DNA of 64,000 nt from Oscillospiraceae bacterium (GCA_015067175.1 SVMX01000007.1:82690-146689), one strand, 5' to 3'; shown: positions 8,371-16,478, numbered from the stretch's first letter. The notes: generated from the letters alone by a model not told the origin. Made by a program: numbers and translations.

Positions 8371-8519
8371 TAAATTAACAGATGATTTGTAGTACCGCCC
8401 ATTTTTGATTAATCAAGGTAAGCAGTACACCACTTCCAACGCCTTTGGCGTTGCGATGAAAGCACTGACGATAGTTTTCAGCGGCTATGACTATCCCGAC
8501 AGGGGCGGGTCTAATCGGC

Positions 8520-8549
8520 TTGACAAGACCCGCATGCCTGTGATATACT
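8520..8549 (+). promoter_or_regulatory. Promoter of the ECF sigma operon
   Basis: TTGACA (8520-8525), 18 bases, TATACT (8544-8549), 29 bases before the sigma-factor ATG. It is a housekeeping-type promoter. Between 8438 and 8454 a small hairpin CAACGCC-TTT-GGCGTTG precedes it. Confidence 0.7.
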
Positions 8550-8578
8550 TCAGTTGAGTGAAATAAAGGAGGGCAGAT

Positions 8579-9112
8579 ATGCTGCAATTTTATCTTTCGC
8601 TGGTGGATAATACCGAAGAAAAACAGCGCATTGAGTTTTTATATATGAATTACAGGCAGCTTATGTACAAGACAGCGCTTGCGATAGTCCATTCTCCCGA
8701 GCTTGCCGAGGACGCGGTACATGAGGCTTTTCTGAGGGTTATAAAAAATATTTCAAAATTTTTTTCATTTTCATGTAATGAAAACGCTTCGTATCTTGTT
8801 ATTATAGTAAGGGGCATAGCGCTTAATATGCTGAACAGGCAGCAGAGGCTCATCGAGCTTGACGAAGATCTGCCGTCTGACGATGATATTGAGGCTGCTG
8901 CCGAAATTAGACTGAGCTTTGAGGACGTTCTGAGGAATGTCGGTAAGCTTTCGCCTGCACTGAAAAACGTTGCAACGCTGTATTATGCTCACAGGCTGTC
9001 GGAGAGCGAGATCGCCGAAATGCTTGATATGAAGATAAACACCGTTCGCGTTTCGCTGATGCGTGCGAGAGCCGTTCTCAGGCAGATGGGCAAGGAGAAT
9101 GAATATGAATGA
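8579..9112 (+). CDS. ECF-type RNA polymerase sigma factor
   Basis: A 177-residue sigma-70 family regulator of the extracytoplasmic type. Region 2 lies at about residues 20-90 (YRQLMYKTALAIVHSPELAEDAVHEAFLRV) and region 4 at about 115-172 (LSESEIAEMLDMKINTVRVSLMRAR). Regions 1 and 3 are missing, as usual. AGGAGG precedes the ATG closely. The next gene overlaps it by 8 nt and encodes a single-pass membrane protein, the classic sigma / anti-sigma coupling. It probably drives the secreted-protein genes downstream (inference). Confidence 0.92.
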   Translation: MLQFYLSLVDNTEEKQRIEFLYMNYRQLMYKTALAIVHSPELAEDAVHEAFLRVIKNISKFFSFSCNENASYLVIIVRGIALNMLNRQQRLIELDEDLPSDDDIEAAAEIRLSFEDVLRNVGKLSPALKNVATLYYAHRLSESEIAEMLDMKINTVRVSLMRARAVLRQMGKENEYE

Positions 9113-9797
9113 TCGTGAAATGTATGCACAAGCTTTACGGTTCAGTATGGAGAGCGACATAGCAGAGTATGAAAAGCAGCCCGATCATAAGTTTTCACGC
9201 CGTTTTGAGCGCAGAATGAAAAAGCTGATTTCACAGGGAAATACACTGCAATATACGCCTGTCAGGGCGCGTATGCCTTTAAAAAAAGCGCTTGCGATCG
9301 CTGCGATAATCGTGCTTGCGTCAACTCTGCTTGTCGGGGCAACCATCGCGGGCTACAAGCTGTGGGAGAGCTTTTACTTCAGGGATAATGTGAGCTTTTC
9401 AACTATGTACATTTCACAGATCGAGGGCGCACCGAAAACGCTGGAGGAAAAATACGACATTGGCGCGGATATGAGCGGATATGTCAGGACGGTGGACTTT
9501 GAGAATGAATATATATTTACCGTTGATTACGATGTGCCCAATACGGATAAATGGCTTACCTTTGAACAAAGAACAAGAGAAGCGTGCGAGCAGACATGGC
9601 TTTGGACAGAGGACGCTATTGTCAAGCCTCGCGCAATCGTTGTAAACGGCTATAAAGGGATAACTTATCAGGAAAAAACTGGCTGTATATGTTTGTATTG
9701 GGATACTGGTGACTATATTTTTGGCATAGGCGCTAATCCAATCAGTGAAGAAGAGTTGATGCGGCTGGCCGAATCAGTGCAAAGGATAGATAATTGA
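9105..9797 (+). CDS. Membrane anti-sigma factor, DUF4367-like
   Basis: A 230-residue protein starting at the ATG at 9105, chosen because AAGGAG lies seven bases before it inside the sigma gene; longer in-frame starts have no such site. The first ~60 residues are charged and cytoplasmic. One membrane helix follows at about residues 50-75 (ALAIAAIIVLASTLLVGATI) and then an outer domain. The C-terminal end (YIFGIGANPISEEELMRLAESV) resembles the DUF4367 ending found in many Firmicute anti-sigma genes. Presumably it holds the ECF sigma factor at the membrane until an envelope signal arrives. Confidence 0.8.
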   Translation: MNDREMYAQALRFSMESDIAEYEKQPDHKFSRRFERRMKKLISQGNTLQYTPVRARMPLKKALAIAAIIVLASTLLVGATIAGYKLWESFYFRDNVSFSTMYISQIEGAPKTLEEKYDIGADMSGYVRTVDFENEYIFTVDYDVPNTDKWLTFEQRTREACEQTWLWTEDAIVKPRAIVVNGYKGITYQEKTGCICLYWDTGDYIFGIGANPISEEELMRLAESVQRIDN

Positions 9798-9975
9798 TAA
9801 AATGCTGCATGAACTGACTAAGAAAGGTGTGGGCTTTTGGTAAAATTATACTGATTTGATTTTTGCTTTTTGTGCAAAACGCAGAAATGCAAGAAATTTT
9901 AAAAATTTATGTAATGCTTTGCCGAATAACGTTGTTTATGTTATAGAGGGACTCCTCAGGAAAGGTGGCGAAAAA

Positions 9976-10383
9976 ATGAAAAAGCTTTTATCGTGCGTTA
10001 TTGCTGCTGTGATGATGCTTGTATGCTGCACCAATGCGTTTGCTGCGGCGCAAACGAGGGCGGTTGGCGGACAAAGAAAAGAAAGCTCTTTGGAGATCTC
10101 GGGTAATACCGCTGTCTACATAAGCAATTATGAAGATAGTAGCAAACAGACGCAAAGGGTCGTGATAACGCAGACGCTTGAAAAGCATTGCTATTTCTGG
10201 ACGTGGGAAACGATAGGCAGCGCACGCACCAAGACAGTAAGCGGCAGCTCCGCTTCGCTTTCCGCAAGAGTGAGCGGACTGAAAAGCGGAACATATCGGG
10301 CAAAGACTGTGTTCAAGGTCACCGATAAGTCGGGAAAAACGCAGGAGATAACGGTCTACAGCGCGGAAAAGAAAGTAGCGTAA
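9976..10383 (+). CDS. Small secreted protein of unknown function
   Basis: A 135-residue protein. A clear signal peptide (MKKLLSCVIAAVMMLVCC... ending in NAFAAAQ) points to export. The start at 9976 follows an AGGTGG site; an upstream in-frame ATG at 9856 has no ribosome site and would bury the signal peptide. The mature part is short, beta-rich and Ser/Thr/Lys-rich, with a Trp-containing centre (YFWTWETIG) and an SGLKSGTYRAKTVFKV stretch resembling an immunoglobulin-like fold (weak inference). It lies 180 bp after the anti-sigma gene and may be regulated with it. No family recognised. Confidence 0.7.
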   Translation: MKKLLSCVIAAVMMLVCCTNAFAAAQTRAVGGQRKESSLEISGNTAVYISNYEDSSKQTQRVVITQTLEKHCYFWTWETIGSARTKTVSGSSASLSARVSGLKSGTYRAKTVFKVTDKSGKTQEITVYSAEKKVA

Positions 10384-10426
10384 GCTGAACAATGAGTAAA
10401 AAATGAATTATATGGAGGAAATTATT

Positions 10427-10787
10427 ATGAAAAAATCAATTTTGAAGACAATTATGTCTTTTTCACTCTCGTTAGTCGTTATGGGTTCGACAATTACTTA
10501 TGCAGAAAAAGCTTGTGATGATACAATGGTTAATAATGGAATATAGTTTTATAAAAGGATACTGCCCTATTATCACACTCACTGATACTTCACAATTAAG
10601 CTATTATCAAGGAAGAAGCTACAACCATTGGGTGACTGTTTCGCAGATTGATGACATTCACCACACAGTGACTTTAGTTGATCCGTTTAATCCAGAATTG
10701 TGTAACGGTTTATCTTCTTTTGGTGGCACTCATGTGGTAACAATGGATGAATTTTATGCTGCGATCGGTGTTGGTGGTGATTGTTGA
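10427..10787 (+). pseudogene. Remnant of a secreted C39-like cysteine peptidase
   Basis: A good ribosome site (GGAGG) and ATG at 10427 open a signal peptide (MKKSILKTIMSFSLSL... ITYA) that stops after 39 codons at 10544-10546. In another frame, 10536-10787 encodes a tail with YYQGRSYNHWVTVSQID and VTLVDPFNP. These resemble the His-containing half of peptidase C39-like domains. The N-terminal half with the catalytic Cys is missing. An internal deletion plus frameshift best explains the pair. Confidence 0.55.
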
Positions 10788-10855
10788 TTAGTTTTAGATA
10801 CGATGCACCCTGAGTGGGCTGCGTAGTTTCAATAATACAGAAAGCTGAGTGATTA

Positions 10856-12046
10856 ATGATGAAATTTATAAGAAATGTACTATTAATCATCCCTGTTCTA
10901 ATTCTCGTAGGCTGCGAGTCTGCCAAGACAGATGGCATTAGCTTAGTTGATAGCAGTTCTGTTGATTTGGCTCCGGACAGTTCACAGACAAGCATACTGG
11001 CAAGCTCTGTGTCAACTGCACAGCAAGAAGCTGAGACTGTTTCTCTTTCTGCTGAAACGTTGAAATATAGTGTTTCATTGACGTACAATATATATGACGA
11101 ATACAATGGCAGAGCGGAAATATCTCCTGCCACGCTTGAGGTCATGAATAACAGCACGGGCGAAACATATGCAGCGAGTGACAGTTTGTATTTGGGAGAG
11201 TCTTCCGCTGATGATTGCCTGACTATATATAGTCAGCCAAGGCTTAATATCTTAGAGTTCCCCGATTGGTGCATTGCGGCTGTGAGAGTTCCTGAAGCTG
11301 ATAAAGCTGTGCATAAGGTTTGGCTGTATTATTTTAACGACAGCACCGTGCAGCTTCTAGGAAATAGCAGATTTTATCCTTTTATTCCCGCAGACAGTGA
11401 AATCGGTATTGATGCTGAAAACAACTGCTTCTTGCTTACAGATATAAAGGGCGACAGTGCACGATACACTGTTGTGCTAGATAAAAACGAGCCGATATAT
11501 CCCTATTGCCTGAGGTCTGTGGATCATATAGCGGAGCCTGTTGTATTAACTCACACTACGGCTTTCGGAAAGATTAGTTTTTCTTATGATGTGTATGACC
11601 GCAGTGACAACCATCTGAAGATATCTGCGCATAATTTTGTGGAATTTGAAGATAACCGAGGCGAAAAGCATAGCTGTGAGGTTAAGTCGCCTGTGTATCA
11701 GCCTGCTATGAGCTATGATGGGCTTACTGATATTGAAGCTCATATGGAGCTTGAAATCGCAGCGCTTGCCGATTGGGGCGTTGTTGCAGTGAGAGTTCCG
11801 ACGACAGATCCACAGAGTGGGGCACAGCTTCATGTTGCTTCGTTCTACTATTTTGATAGAGATACATTTCAGCAGCTTGGCGACGGATATTTCTTCCCTG
11901 AATTGCTCGCAGACTGCAAAATTGTAGCAGATAGTGAGAATAATTGTTTTTCTTTTACAAATGCAGATGGAGTTGCTGAGCGGTATACTGTCGTTGCAGA
12001 TACGGACGCTTCACAGCATATTCTGCTTCAGCCCATCGTTGATTGA
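10856..12046 (+). CDS. Lipoprotein with an internally duplicated domain, unknown function
   Basis: A 396-residue protein. The N-terminus has a signal with lipobox LILVGC (Cys about 20), then a Ser-rich linker to about residue 65. Two homologous halves follow, about 68-220 and 235-396. Each contains YxxYD, an A(A/V)VRVP segment after a Trp (PDWCIAAVRVP / ADWGVVAVRVP), YYF(N/D), an LG(N/D)xxFxP turn, ENNCF and RYTVV. The duplication is visible only as protein, so it is old. The start has a weak ribosome site (GAGTGATT). It is probably a surface-anchored binding protein in the ECF-linked region; no named family. Confidence 0.75.
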   Translation: MMKFIRNVLLIIPVLILVGCESAKTDGISLVDSSSVDLAPDSSQTSILASSVSTAQQEAETVSLSAETLKYSVSLTYNIYDEYNGRAEISPATLEVMNNSTGETYAASDSLYLGESSADDCLTIYSQPRLNILEFPDWCIAAVRVPEADKAVHKVWLYYFNDSTVQLLGNSRFYPFIPADSEIGIDAENNCFLLTDIKGDSARYTVVLDKNEPIYPYCLRSVDHIAEPVVLTHTTAFGKISFSYDVYDRSDNHLKISAHNFVEFEDNRGEKHSCEVKSPVYQPAMSYDGLTDIEAHMELEIAALADWGVVAVRVPTTDPQSGAQLHVASFYYFDRDTFQQLGDGYFFPELLADCKIVADSENNCFSFTNADGVAERYTVVADTDASQHILLQPIVD

Positions 12047-12119
12047 GAAATGTTTTGAAATAAAATTGCAGATAACAAAACTAATAATCCGGAGAGGTTT
12101 AATGTAAGGAGGAATTCAT

Positions 12120-12611
12120 ATGACTGCAAAAAAGATAGTATTGATAGTTCTTGCCGCTATTGTTGCGGTATTGGCGATTGGTTTCGGCATTTTTTATTTA
12201 AATGTAAGTCAGATACGCTTTGACTACTGTGATTCAAATGTATATGTAGATGCACCCGACCTTGACAAGCTGCTGGACAGCGGCTATATCATGTCTTATC
12301 CGTTTTTCGGCAATTCAGCGACCATATCATCGGGTGATGTATATGGTTTTCCGTTCGGTATAGGCGAGCAGAATATTCCTGTGTATGACGCGGTGAATGT
12401 TCACATCAGAGGCTGGGCGTATGCTACGGTGACGGAGTATGATAACAGAGTAAAGATAGATTATAACGTTGAGTCCGACGGAAAAACGCTGACTGTAGTT
12501 TTAAATGGAACAGGCGAAAAAGCGGACGGCGTTGAAGAGAAAATTGAAAAGACCTTTGTATTTGATATTGAAAATGCTTCTCTTGATAATCTGCCGAAGC
12601 TTTTGAGCTGA
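12120..12611 (+). CDS. Membrane-anchored protein of unknown function
   Basis: A 163-residue protein with an excellent ribosome site (AAGGAGG) eight bases before the ATG. Residues 5-27 form one membrane helix (IVLIVLAAIVAVLAIGFGIF), and the rest lies outside the cell. The outer part is rich in Asp, Tyr and Val and likely beta-structured. No family recognised. It is the last plus-strand gene of the ECF region. Confidence 0.7.
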   Translation: MTAKKIVLIVLAAIVAVLAIGFGIFYLNVSQIRFDYCDSNVYVDAPDLDKLLDSGYIMSYPFFGNSATISSGDVYGFPFGIGEQNIPVYDAVNVHIRGWAYATVTEYDNRVKIDYNVESDGKTLTVVLNGTGEKADGVEEKIEKTFVFDIENASLDNLPKLLS

Positions 12612-12622
12612 GAATTGAATGT

Positions 12623-12742
12623 TCATCTGTGCTCAAAATAGCAGCAGCCCGTGCTCTGACAGCTTATTGCGGTGATATCCTCGAGTGTGCACACTCCGTC
12701 CTGCTGCCAACGGCAATCCTCTGCGCATAGTATAAAGTTCAA
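12623..12742 (-). CDS. 39-residue Cys-rich protein (clostridial small zinc-binding-like family)
   Basis: A short minus-strand gene starting at TTG 12742, with GGAGG eight bases before it. The product has the pattern C-A-E-D-C-R-W-Q-Q-D-G-V-C, then C after about ten residues, and ends CCYFEHR. Small clostridial proteins with C-x3-C-x(Y/W)Qx-DGxC-TL and CxYF endings are common and often misnamed hydroxymyristoyl-ACP dehydratase. The Cys pattern suggests metal binding (inference). It runs convergent to the membrane protein upstream, with 11 bases between the stops. Confidence 0.65.
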   Translation of the reverse strand: MNFILCAEDCRWQQDGVCTLEDITAISCQSTGCCYFEHR

Positions 12743-12998
12743 TGCTGTTCCCTCCGTTTGATTTATGATGATATATTGCACCGCGGTATGTTACTGCTTT
12801 TATGATATAGTTGTACAGAACATAGACGGTTAGTATCCGGTGACCTCATGTGCGACATCGGAAGGGCTCATGCTTCACGCTGAGCATGGTCATTACTACG
12901 GAACAGACCGTATAGATAAGAGCATTATTACAAATGACAGGCTGAAGCCTGCGGAGCGTCGATAAAAAAGGAGGACATCTTAATGAACAAGCTAATCC
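12743..12998. other. Non-coding gap with a possible gene remnant
   Basis: No complete gene was found. A plus-strand frame ending at about 12962 encodes HGHYYGTDRIDKSII and ends LKPAERR, but it lacks a start region. Directly after it, AAGGAGG precedes an ATG at 12983 that opens only 20 codons (MNKLIRPFYTP...), running into repeat copy B. This looks like a gene start cut off by the repeat. Confidence 0.35.
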
Positions 12999-13186
12999 GA
13001 CCTTTTTACACTCCAAAACAGCAGATAAAAATTACGTATATCTAGTGAATGAAAACAAGATTCGCTATATGCGGTCAGTTAATTTCTGAAGTTCGTATCT
13101 CTATTTACTTCCACTATGCCAAACGGTGTAATTTTGTGATTTTCCCTCTCTATATTCCTATAATTCCGTGATACATTTGATTGTGT

Positions 13187-13366
13187 ATGACGAAAAAACA
13201 GTCTGAAGTAGCATCAAGACTTGACAACGCAGCGCCCTTGATGTATACTGCAAACAAAGTCTTTACAAATGCCGCTGTTAAGAGTAATTCCGGGCGGGCA
13301 ACAATTTCACGGACAAAGTTCCCATCGTCTTCTTGCGCAGTTGTGGTTGAAGAGACTATGAAGTAA
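13187..13366 (+). CDS. Doubtful 59-codon frame inside repeat copy B
   Basis: An open frame from ATG 13187 (MTKKQSEVASRLDNAAP...) ending VVVEETMK. Copy A has the same ending but a frameshifted start. Codon differences between the copies are largely non-synonymous, and no ribosome site precedes the ATG. I list it because both copies end on the same stop codon; it may equally be non-coding. Confidence 0.25.
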   Translation: MTKKQSEVASRLDNAAPLMYTANKVFTNAAVKSNSGRATISRTKFPSSSCAVVVEETMK

Positions 13367-13422
13367 TCAGCGAAGCGCTGCACCAGATCCGCCTGACAGA
13401 AGTAACAAAATAATAAATAAGA

Positions 13423-13471
13423 TTGCACACGTTATTTGCAGGAAATTGCTATAACGTGTGCAATTTGTTTT
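13423..13471 (+). terminator. Conserved hairpin at the end of repeat copy B
   Basis: TTGCACACGTTAT and ATAACGTGTGCAA form a perfect 13-bp stem with a 15-base loop, followed by TTTGTTTTTT. It is the structural twin of 7971-8020, with a paired base change. Confidence 0.78.
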
Positions 13472-13712
13472 TTGACGAAAAGTAAGAAAGATTTCATGAG
13501 ATTGGATTTGATTTCAATGCGTATACGCTTACTCTCAAAGTAGCAGATTAAAATAAGATCACAAAAGCTCAAATCGTTACTTAACAAATATCTTCGCAAC
13601 CATTGTATATAGATACCCTCACTCCTGAGTGGATTTGAGCAAAGGCCATGAATATTTCACAGCAAAAAATAATTATAATTACTAATTGATATACCAAAAT
13701 CATTTTTATCCA

Positions 13713-13721
13713 TGTTATACT
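13713..13721 (+). promoter_or_regulatory. Extended -10 promoter of the FHA/PP2C/kinase operon
   Basis: TG-T-TATACT is an extended -10 element about 95 bases before the first gene, in an AT-rich 325-bp gap (13491-13815) that holds no gene. No good -35 box is present, which fits the extended type. The leader before the ATG carries GAAAGGAAG as ribosome site. Confidence 0.5.
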
Positions 13722-13815
13722 TGTCTTGCAAATGAAAAATGTCGAAATGCATCGCTGTCTTAAACAAAAACAAATTAATAAGCATATCGGCACATAACGA
13801 AAGGAAGTATTTAAA

Positions 13816-14451
13816 ATGAAACAATGTGAAAACGGTCATATCTACGATGAAAAAACACATTCAGTATGCCCCTACTGCAATCAGGCAGGCTTGTCAGTTG
13901 TTCGTCCGTTAGAGGGAGGCAACGACCTTGCATTCCCGAAGACAACCCCACTTGACACAAGCGGCGCGCCCGATTTCCCAAAAACAACTCCTCTTGAAGC
14001 AGCCAGCACCCCTGTCGTTCCCGCAGCACCTGCGGCTCCTGTAGCTCCTGTAATACCTGCTCGCCCCAAAAAGGAAATGAGCGCTACTATCGCGCTTAAT
14101 GTAAGCGATGCGGGCATCGCCCCCGTATGTGGTTGGCTGGTAGTTGTCGAGGGTGATAATAAAGGAGTGTCTTTCCCTATCCACAGTGAAAAGAATACGA
14201 TCGGCAGAGGCTCAAACTTTGATATAAACCTCTCATTCGATAAGGCTATCTCCAAGGAGGGCGACGCAGTAATTACATACGATTCCCGTGGTAAAAAGTT
14301 CTATGTTACACTCGGTTCGGGCAAGAACAATGTATATCACAACAACGGACTTCTTCTCACGCCCGAAGAGGTAAAGGACTACGACGTGATCGAAGCGGGC
14401 TCGACAAAGATGGTGTTCAGAAGCTTCTGCAACGATGAGTTTACATACTGA
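13816..14451 (+). CDS. Zinc-ribbon / FHA-domain phosphothreonine-binding protein
   Basis: A 211-residue cytoplasmic protein. Residues 1-21 form a Cys/His zinc ribbon (CENGHIY, then CPYC). A Pro/Ala/Thr-rich linker with two copies of FPKTTPL (Thr sites suited to kinase phosphorylation) runs to about 95. An FHA domain fills about 105-205, with the typical NTIGRGSNFDINL strand and a YHNNGLLL turn. FHA domains bind phosphothreonine, so it is probably an adaptor for the kinases of this locus and may itself be phosphorylated in the linker (inference). It is the first gene of a tightly packed operon and its end overlaps the next gene by 17 nt. Confidence 0.85.
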   Translation: MKQCENGHIYDEKTHSVCPYCNQAGLSVVRPLEGGNDLAFPKTTPLDTSGAPDFPKTTPLEAASTPVVPAAPAAPVAPVIPARPKKEMSATIALNVSDAGIAPVCGWLVVVEGDNKGVSFPIHSEKNTIGRGSNFDINLSFDKAISKEGDAVITYDSRGKKFYVTLGSGKNNVYHNNGLLLTPEEVKDYDVIEAGSTKMVFRSFCNDEFTY

Positions 14452-15229
14452 TATGGAAGACAGATTTGTTGTAAGCCTAAGCATCTCAGGCTCAGATGTT
14501 ACCGAGATATCTATCGGAAACGCACAAAGCCGCGGCGCGAGGGATTATCAGGAGGATAGCTTTGGATATACTCCGCTGGATAAGGTCGGCTCAAACGGTT
14601 TTGTGGCAGTCGTTGCCGACGGTATGGGCGGATTGGCGGCAGGCGATAAGGTAAGCTCCTATGTAGTATCCTCGCTTCTGGGTATGCGCGACCTTATAAG
14701 CGGCTGCAATGTTGCGGATAAATTCAGGCAAACGGTCTCGCAGTTAAACCACGATGTCGTTCTCGGCGGAACGGGCGGCGGCTGTACTCTTGCGGCAGTT
14801 TATTGCCGCAGCGACGGAATTTATTGGTGCAGCGTCGGCGACAGCCGTATATATCTATTCAGAAGCGGAATGGTCTTTCAGCTATCCGAGGACGGTGATT
14901 ATCAAAATCAGCTCCTTGATGACGTCATTGCACAAAGGCTCTCGTTTGAGGATATGATCGAAAACGAAAAAAAGGATTCGCTGGTGCATTATATCGGCAG
15001 CAAAAGCGAGCCGATACCCGATGTGAATATATGTCCGCTTATCCCGCGCTCGGGCGATAAGCTGCTGATATGCAGCGATGGCGTATACAATGCGCTCACC
15101 GATGAGGAAATGTCGTTTGCACTTTTAACCCCCGCACAGCAAGCGGCAGACGCACTCGCAAACGCAATAATAAACAAAAACTATACAAATCAGGACAACA
15201 ACACTATGATCGTCCTTGAATTTGTTTAA
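14435..15229 (+). CDS. PP2C-family Ser/Thr protein phosphatase (soluble)
   Basis: A 264-residue PP2C/PPM phosphatase. The metal-binding motifs are intact: ARDYQEDSFG (Asp41), VADGMGG (Asp62, Gly63), VGDSRIY (Asp136), CSDGVYNAL (Asp215) and QDNNTM (Asp254, Asn255). No membrane segment is seen. The frame opens at an ATG inside the preceding FHA gene; a second ATG at 14453, just after that gene's stop, is an equally possible start because neither has a strong ribosome site. It should reverse the kinases' phosphorylation. The protease gene follows after 15 nt. Confidence 0.92.
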   Translation: MSLHTDMEDRFVVSLSISGSDVTEISIGNAQSRGARDYQEDSFGYTPLDKVGSNGFVAVVADGMGGLAAGDKVSSYVVSSLLGMRDLISGCNVADKFRQTVSQLNHDVVLGGTGGGCTLAAVYCRSDGIYWCSVGDSRIYLFRSGMVFQLSEDGDYQNQLLDDVIAQRLSFEDMIENEKKDSLVHYIGSKSEPIPDVNICPLIPRSGDKLLICSDGVYNALTDEEMSFALLTPAQQAADALANAIINKNYTNQDNNTMIVLEFV

Positions 15230-15244
15230 AGAAAGGGAATTATT

Positions 15245-16477
15245 ATGAAAACAATAATGAAACGCTTAGCCATTCTTATGATGGCGCTGCTGACGCTGGT
15301 AGTAAGCAGCACAGTAACTTTTGCAGACACAGTGAAGATAACCAACGCTAATGAAGCAAGAAATGCAGTAGTATGGATAAAGGTGCCTGCCGGCGACGTC
15401 TATTATTCGGGAACAGGCTTTGCCATCGGTGATCCGAATGAGCCCGTGGAGTATATCGTCACAAACGCACACGTAGTAACAATAGATGATAAAGGTACGA
15501 TCGGTTCAAAGGTTCTGGTGTACTTTTCGGAAGCACAAAACGACTATGTTATCACCACAATTTACAAGGTAGACCAGCAAAAGGATATCGCTATCTTAAA
15601 GCTGCCCGAGCCTACAACAAAGCGTACCGCACTTGTACTGTGTCCATCAGACGAAGTGGATATGAACGGTGAGGTCACCGCCTTGGGTTATCCGAGCATG
15701 TCGGACAAACTCAACGACAACAGAAAACATGATATGAATGATATTACCGTCACAAGAGGTATAATTTCCAGAAAATATCACGAAAACAGCAGAATGCGTT
15801 CAATGTATCAGATAGACGCATATATCAATCACGGCAACTCGGGCGGTCCTCTTGTCAACGCAAAGGGCGAGGTCATAGGCATTGCCAGCGGAGGAATTGA
15901 GGGCGAAGCAAATGTTAATGAAGCAATTTGCATCGACGAGCTTATCAATCTTGTTTCGCGCGAGCAGGTAAACTATGTGCTGTCCACTGACGCCGCTCCG
16001 TTCGACCCCACTCCCATCATTATCGTTGCGGCAGCAGTTGTAGTCGTAGCGGCAGCTGCGGTAGTTGTAGTAATCATGATGAAGAAAAACAAGGGTCAGT
16101 CCGCTCCCGCTCCTGTAAGTGCAGCAGCACCCTCAAAGGCAGCCGCTCCTGCAAGTAACAGCTCCGCAAGCCCTGTTATCATCTGCGAAAAGGGACTTCT
16201 TGCAGGTCGTTCTTTCCCCATCGGAGCAAGCGTTATTATCGGCAGAAACACACAGAAGTGCACCATTTGTTTCCCTGTAGACGCAAAGGGCGTATCGGGA
16301 GTTCACTGCGAGATACGCAAGTCCGCTAACGGATATGAGATCATTGACCGCGGTTCTTCCTACGGCACTACCTTAGGAAACGGTCAGAAGCTCACGGCAA
16401 ATGTTCCTGTGGCTATCCCTAACGGAACATATTTTATGGTAGGAAGCGCTGAGCAGCTTTTCCAGATAAAGTATTGA
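15245..16477 (+). CDS. HtrA-like trypsin-family protease with transmembrane helix and C-terminal FHA domain
   Basis: A 410-residue protein with AAAGGG eight bases before the ATG. Residues 1-27 are a signal peptide (ending TVTFA). The S1C-type protease domain covers about 38-245, with a complete triad: His76 in TNAHVV, Asp114 in KDIAIL and Ser199 in GNSGGPL. A very hydrophobic Ala/Val helix spans 257-279, followed by a Lys-rich stop and an Ala/Pro/Ser linker. An FHA domain occupies about 325-408 (IGRN, GVSGVHCEI, GSSYGTTLGNG). The topology is protease outside, FHA inside, linking an envelope protease to intracellular phosphothreonine. No PDZ domain is visible, unlike classical HtrA. Confidence 0.9.
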   Translation: MKTIMKRLAILMMALLTLVVSSTVTFADTVKITNANEARNAVVWIKVPAGDVYYSGTGFAIGDPNEPVEYIVTNAHVVTIDDKGTIGSKVLVYFSEAQNDYVITTIYKVDQQKDIAILKLPEPTTKRTALVLCPSDEVDMNGEVTALGYPSMSDKLNDNRKHDMNDITVTRGIISRKYHENSRMRSMYQIDAYINHGNSGGPLVNAKGEVIGIASGGIEGEANVNEAICIDELINLVSREQVNYVLSTDAAPFDPTPIIIVAAAVVVVAAAAVVVVIMMKKNKGQSAPAPVSAAAPSKAAAPASNSSASPVIICEKGLLAGRSFPIGASVIIGRNTQKCTICFPVDAKGVSGVHCEIRKSANGYEIIDRGSSYGTTLGNGQKLTANVPVAIPNGTYFMVGSAEQLFQIKY

Positions 16478-16478
16478 T

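Larger units (their letters stand above)
12999..13490. repeat. Dispersed ~0.5-kb repeat, copy B
   Basis: Direct-orientation counterpart of 7498-8040, diverged with several small indels but alignable throughout. With copy A it frames the integrase remnant, ECF genes and secreted-protein genes. Its left end coincides with an interrupted reading frame starting at 12983, which suggests insertion. Unlike copy A it is not followed by an integrase fragment. Confidence 0.75.
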
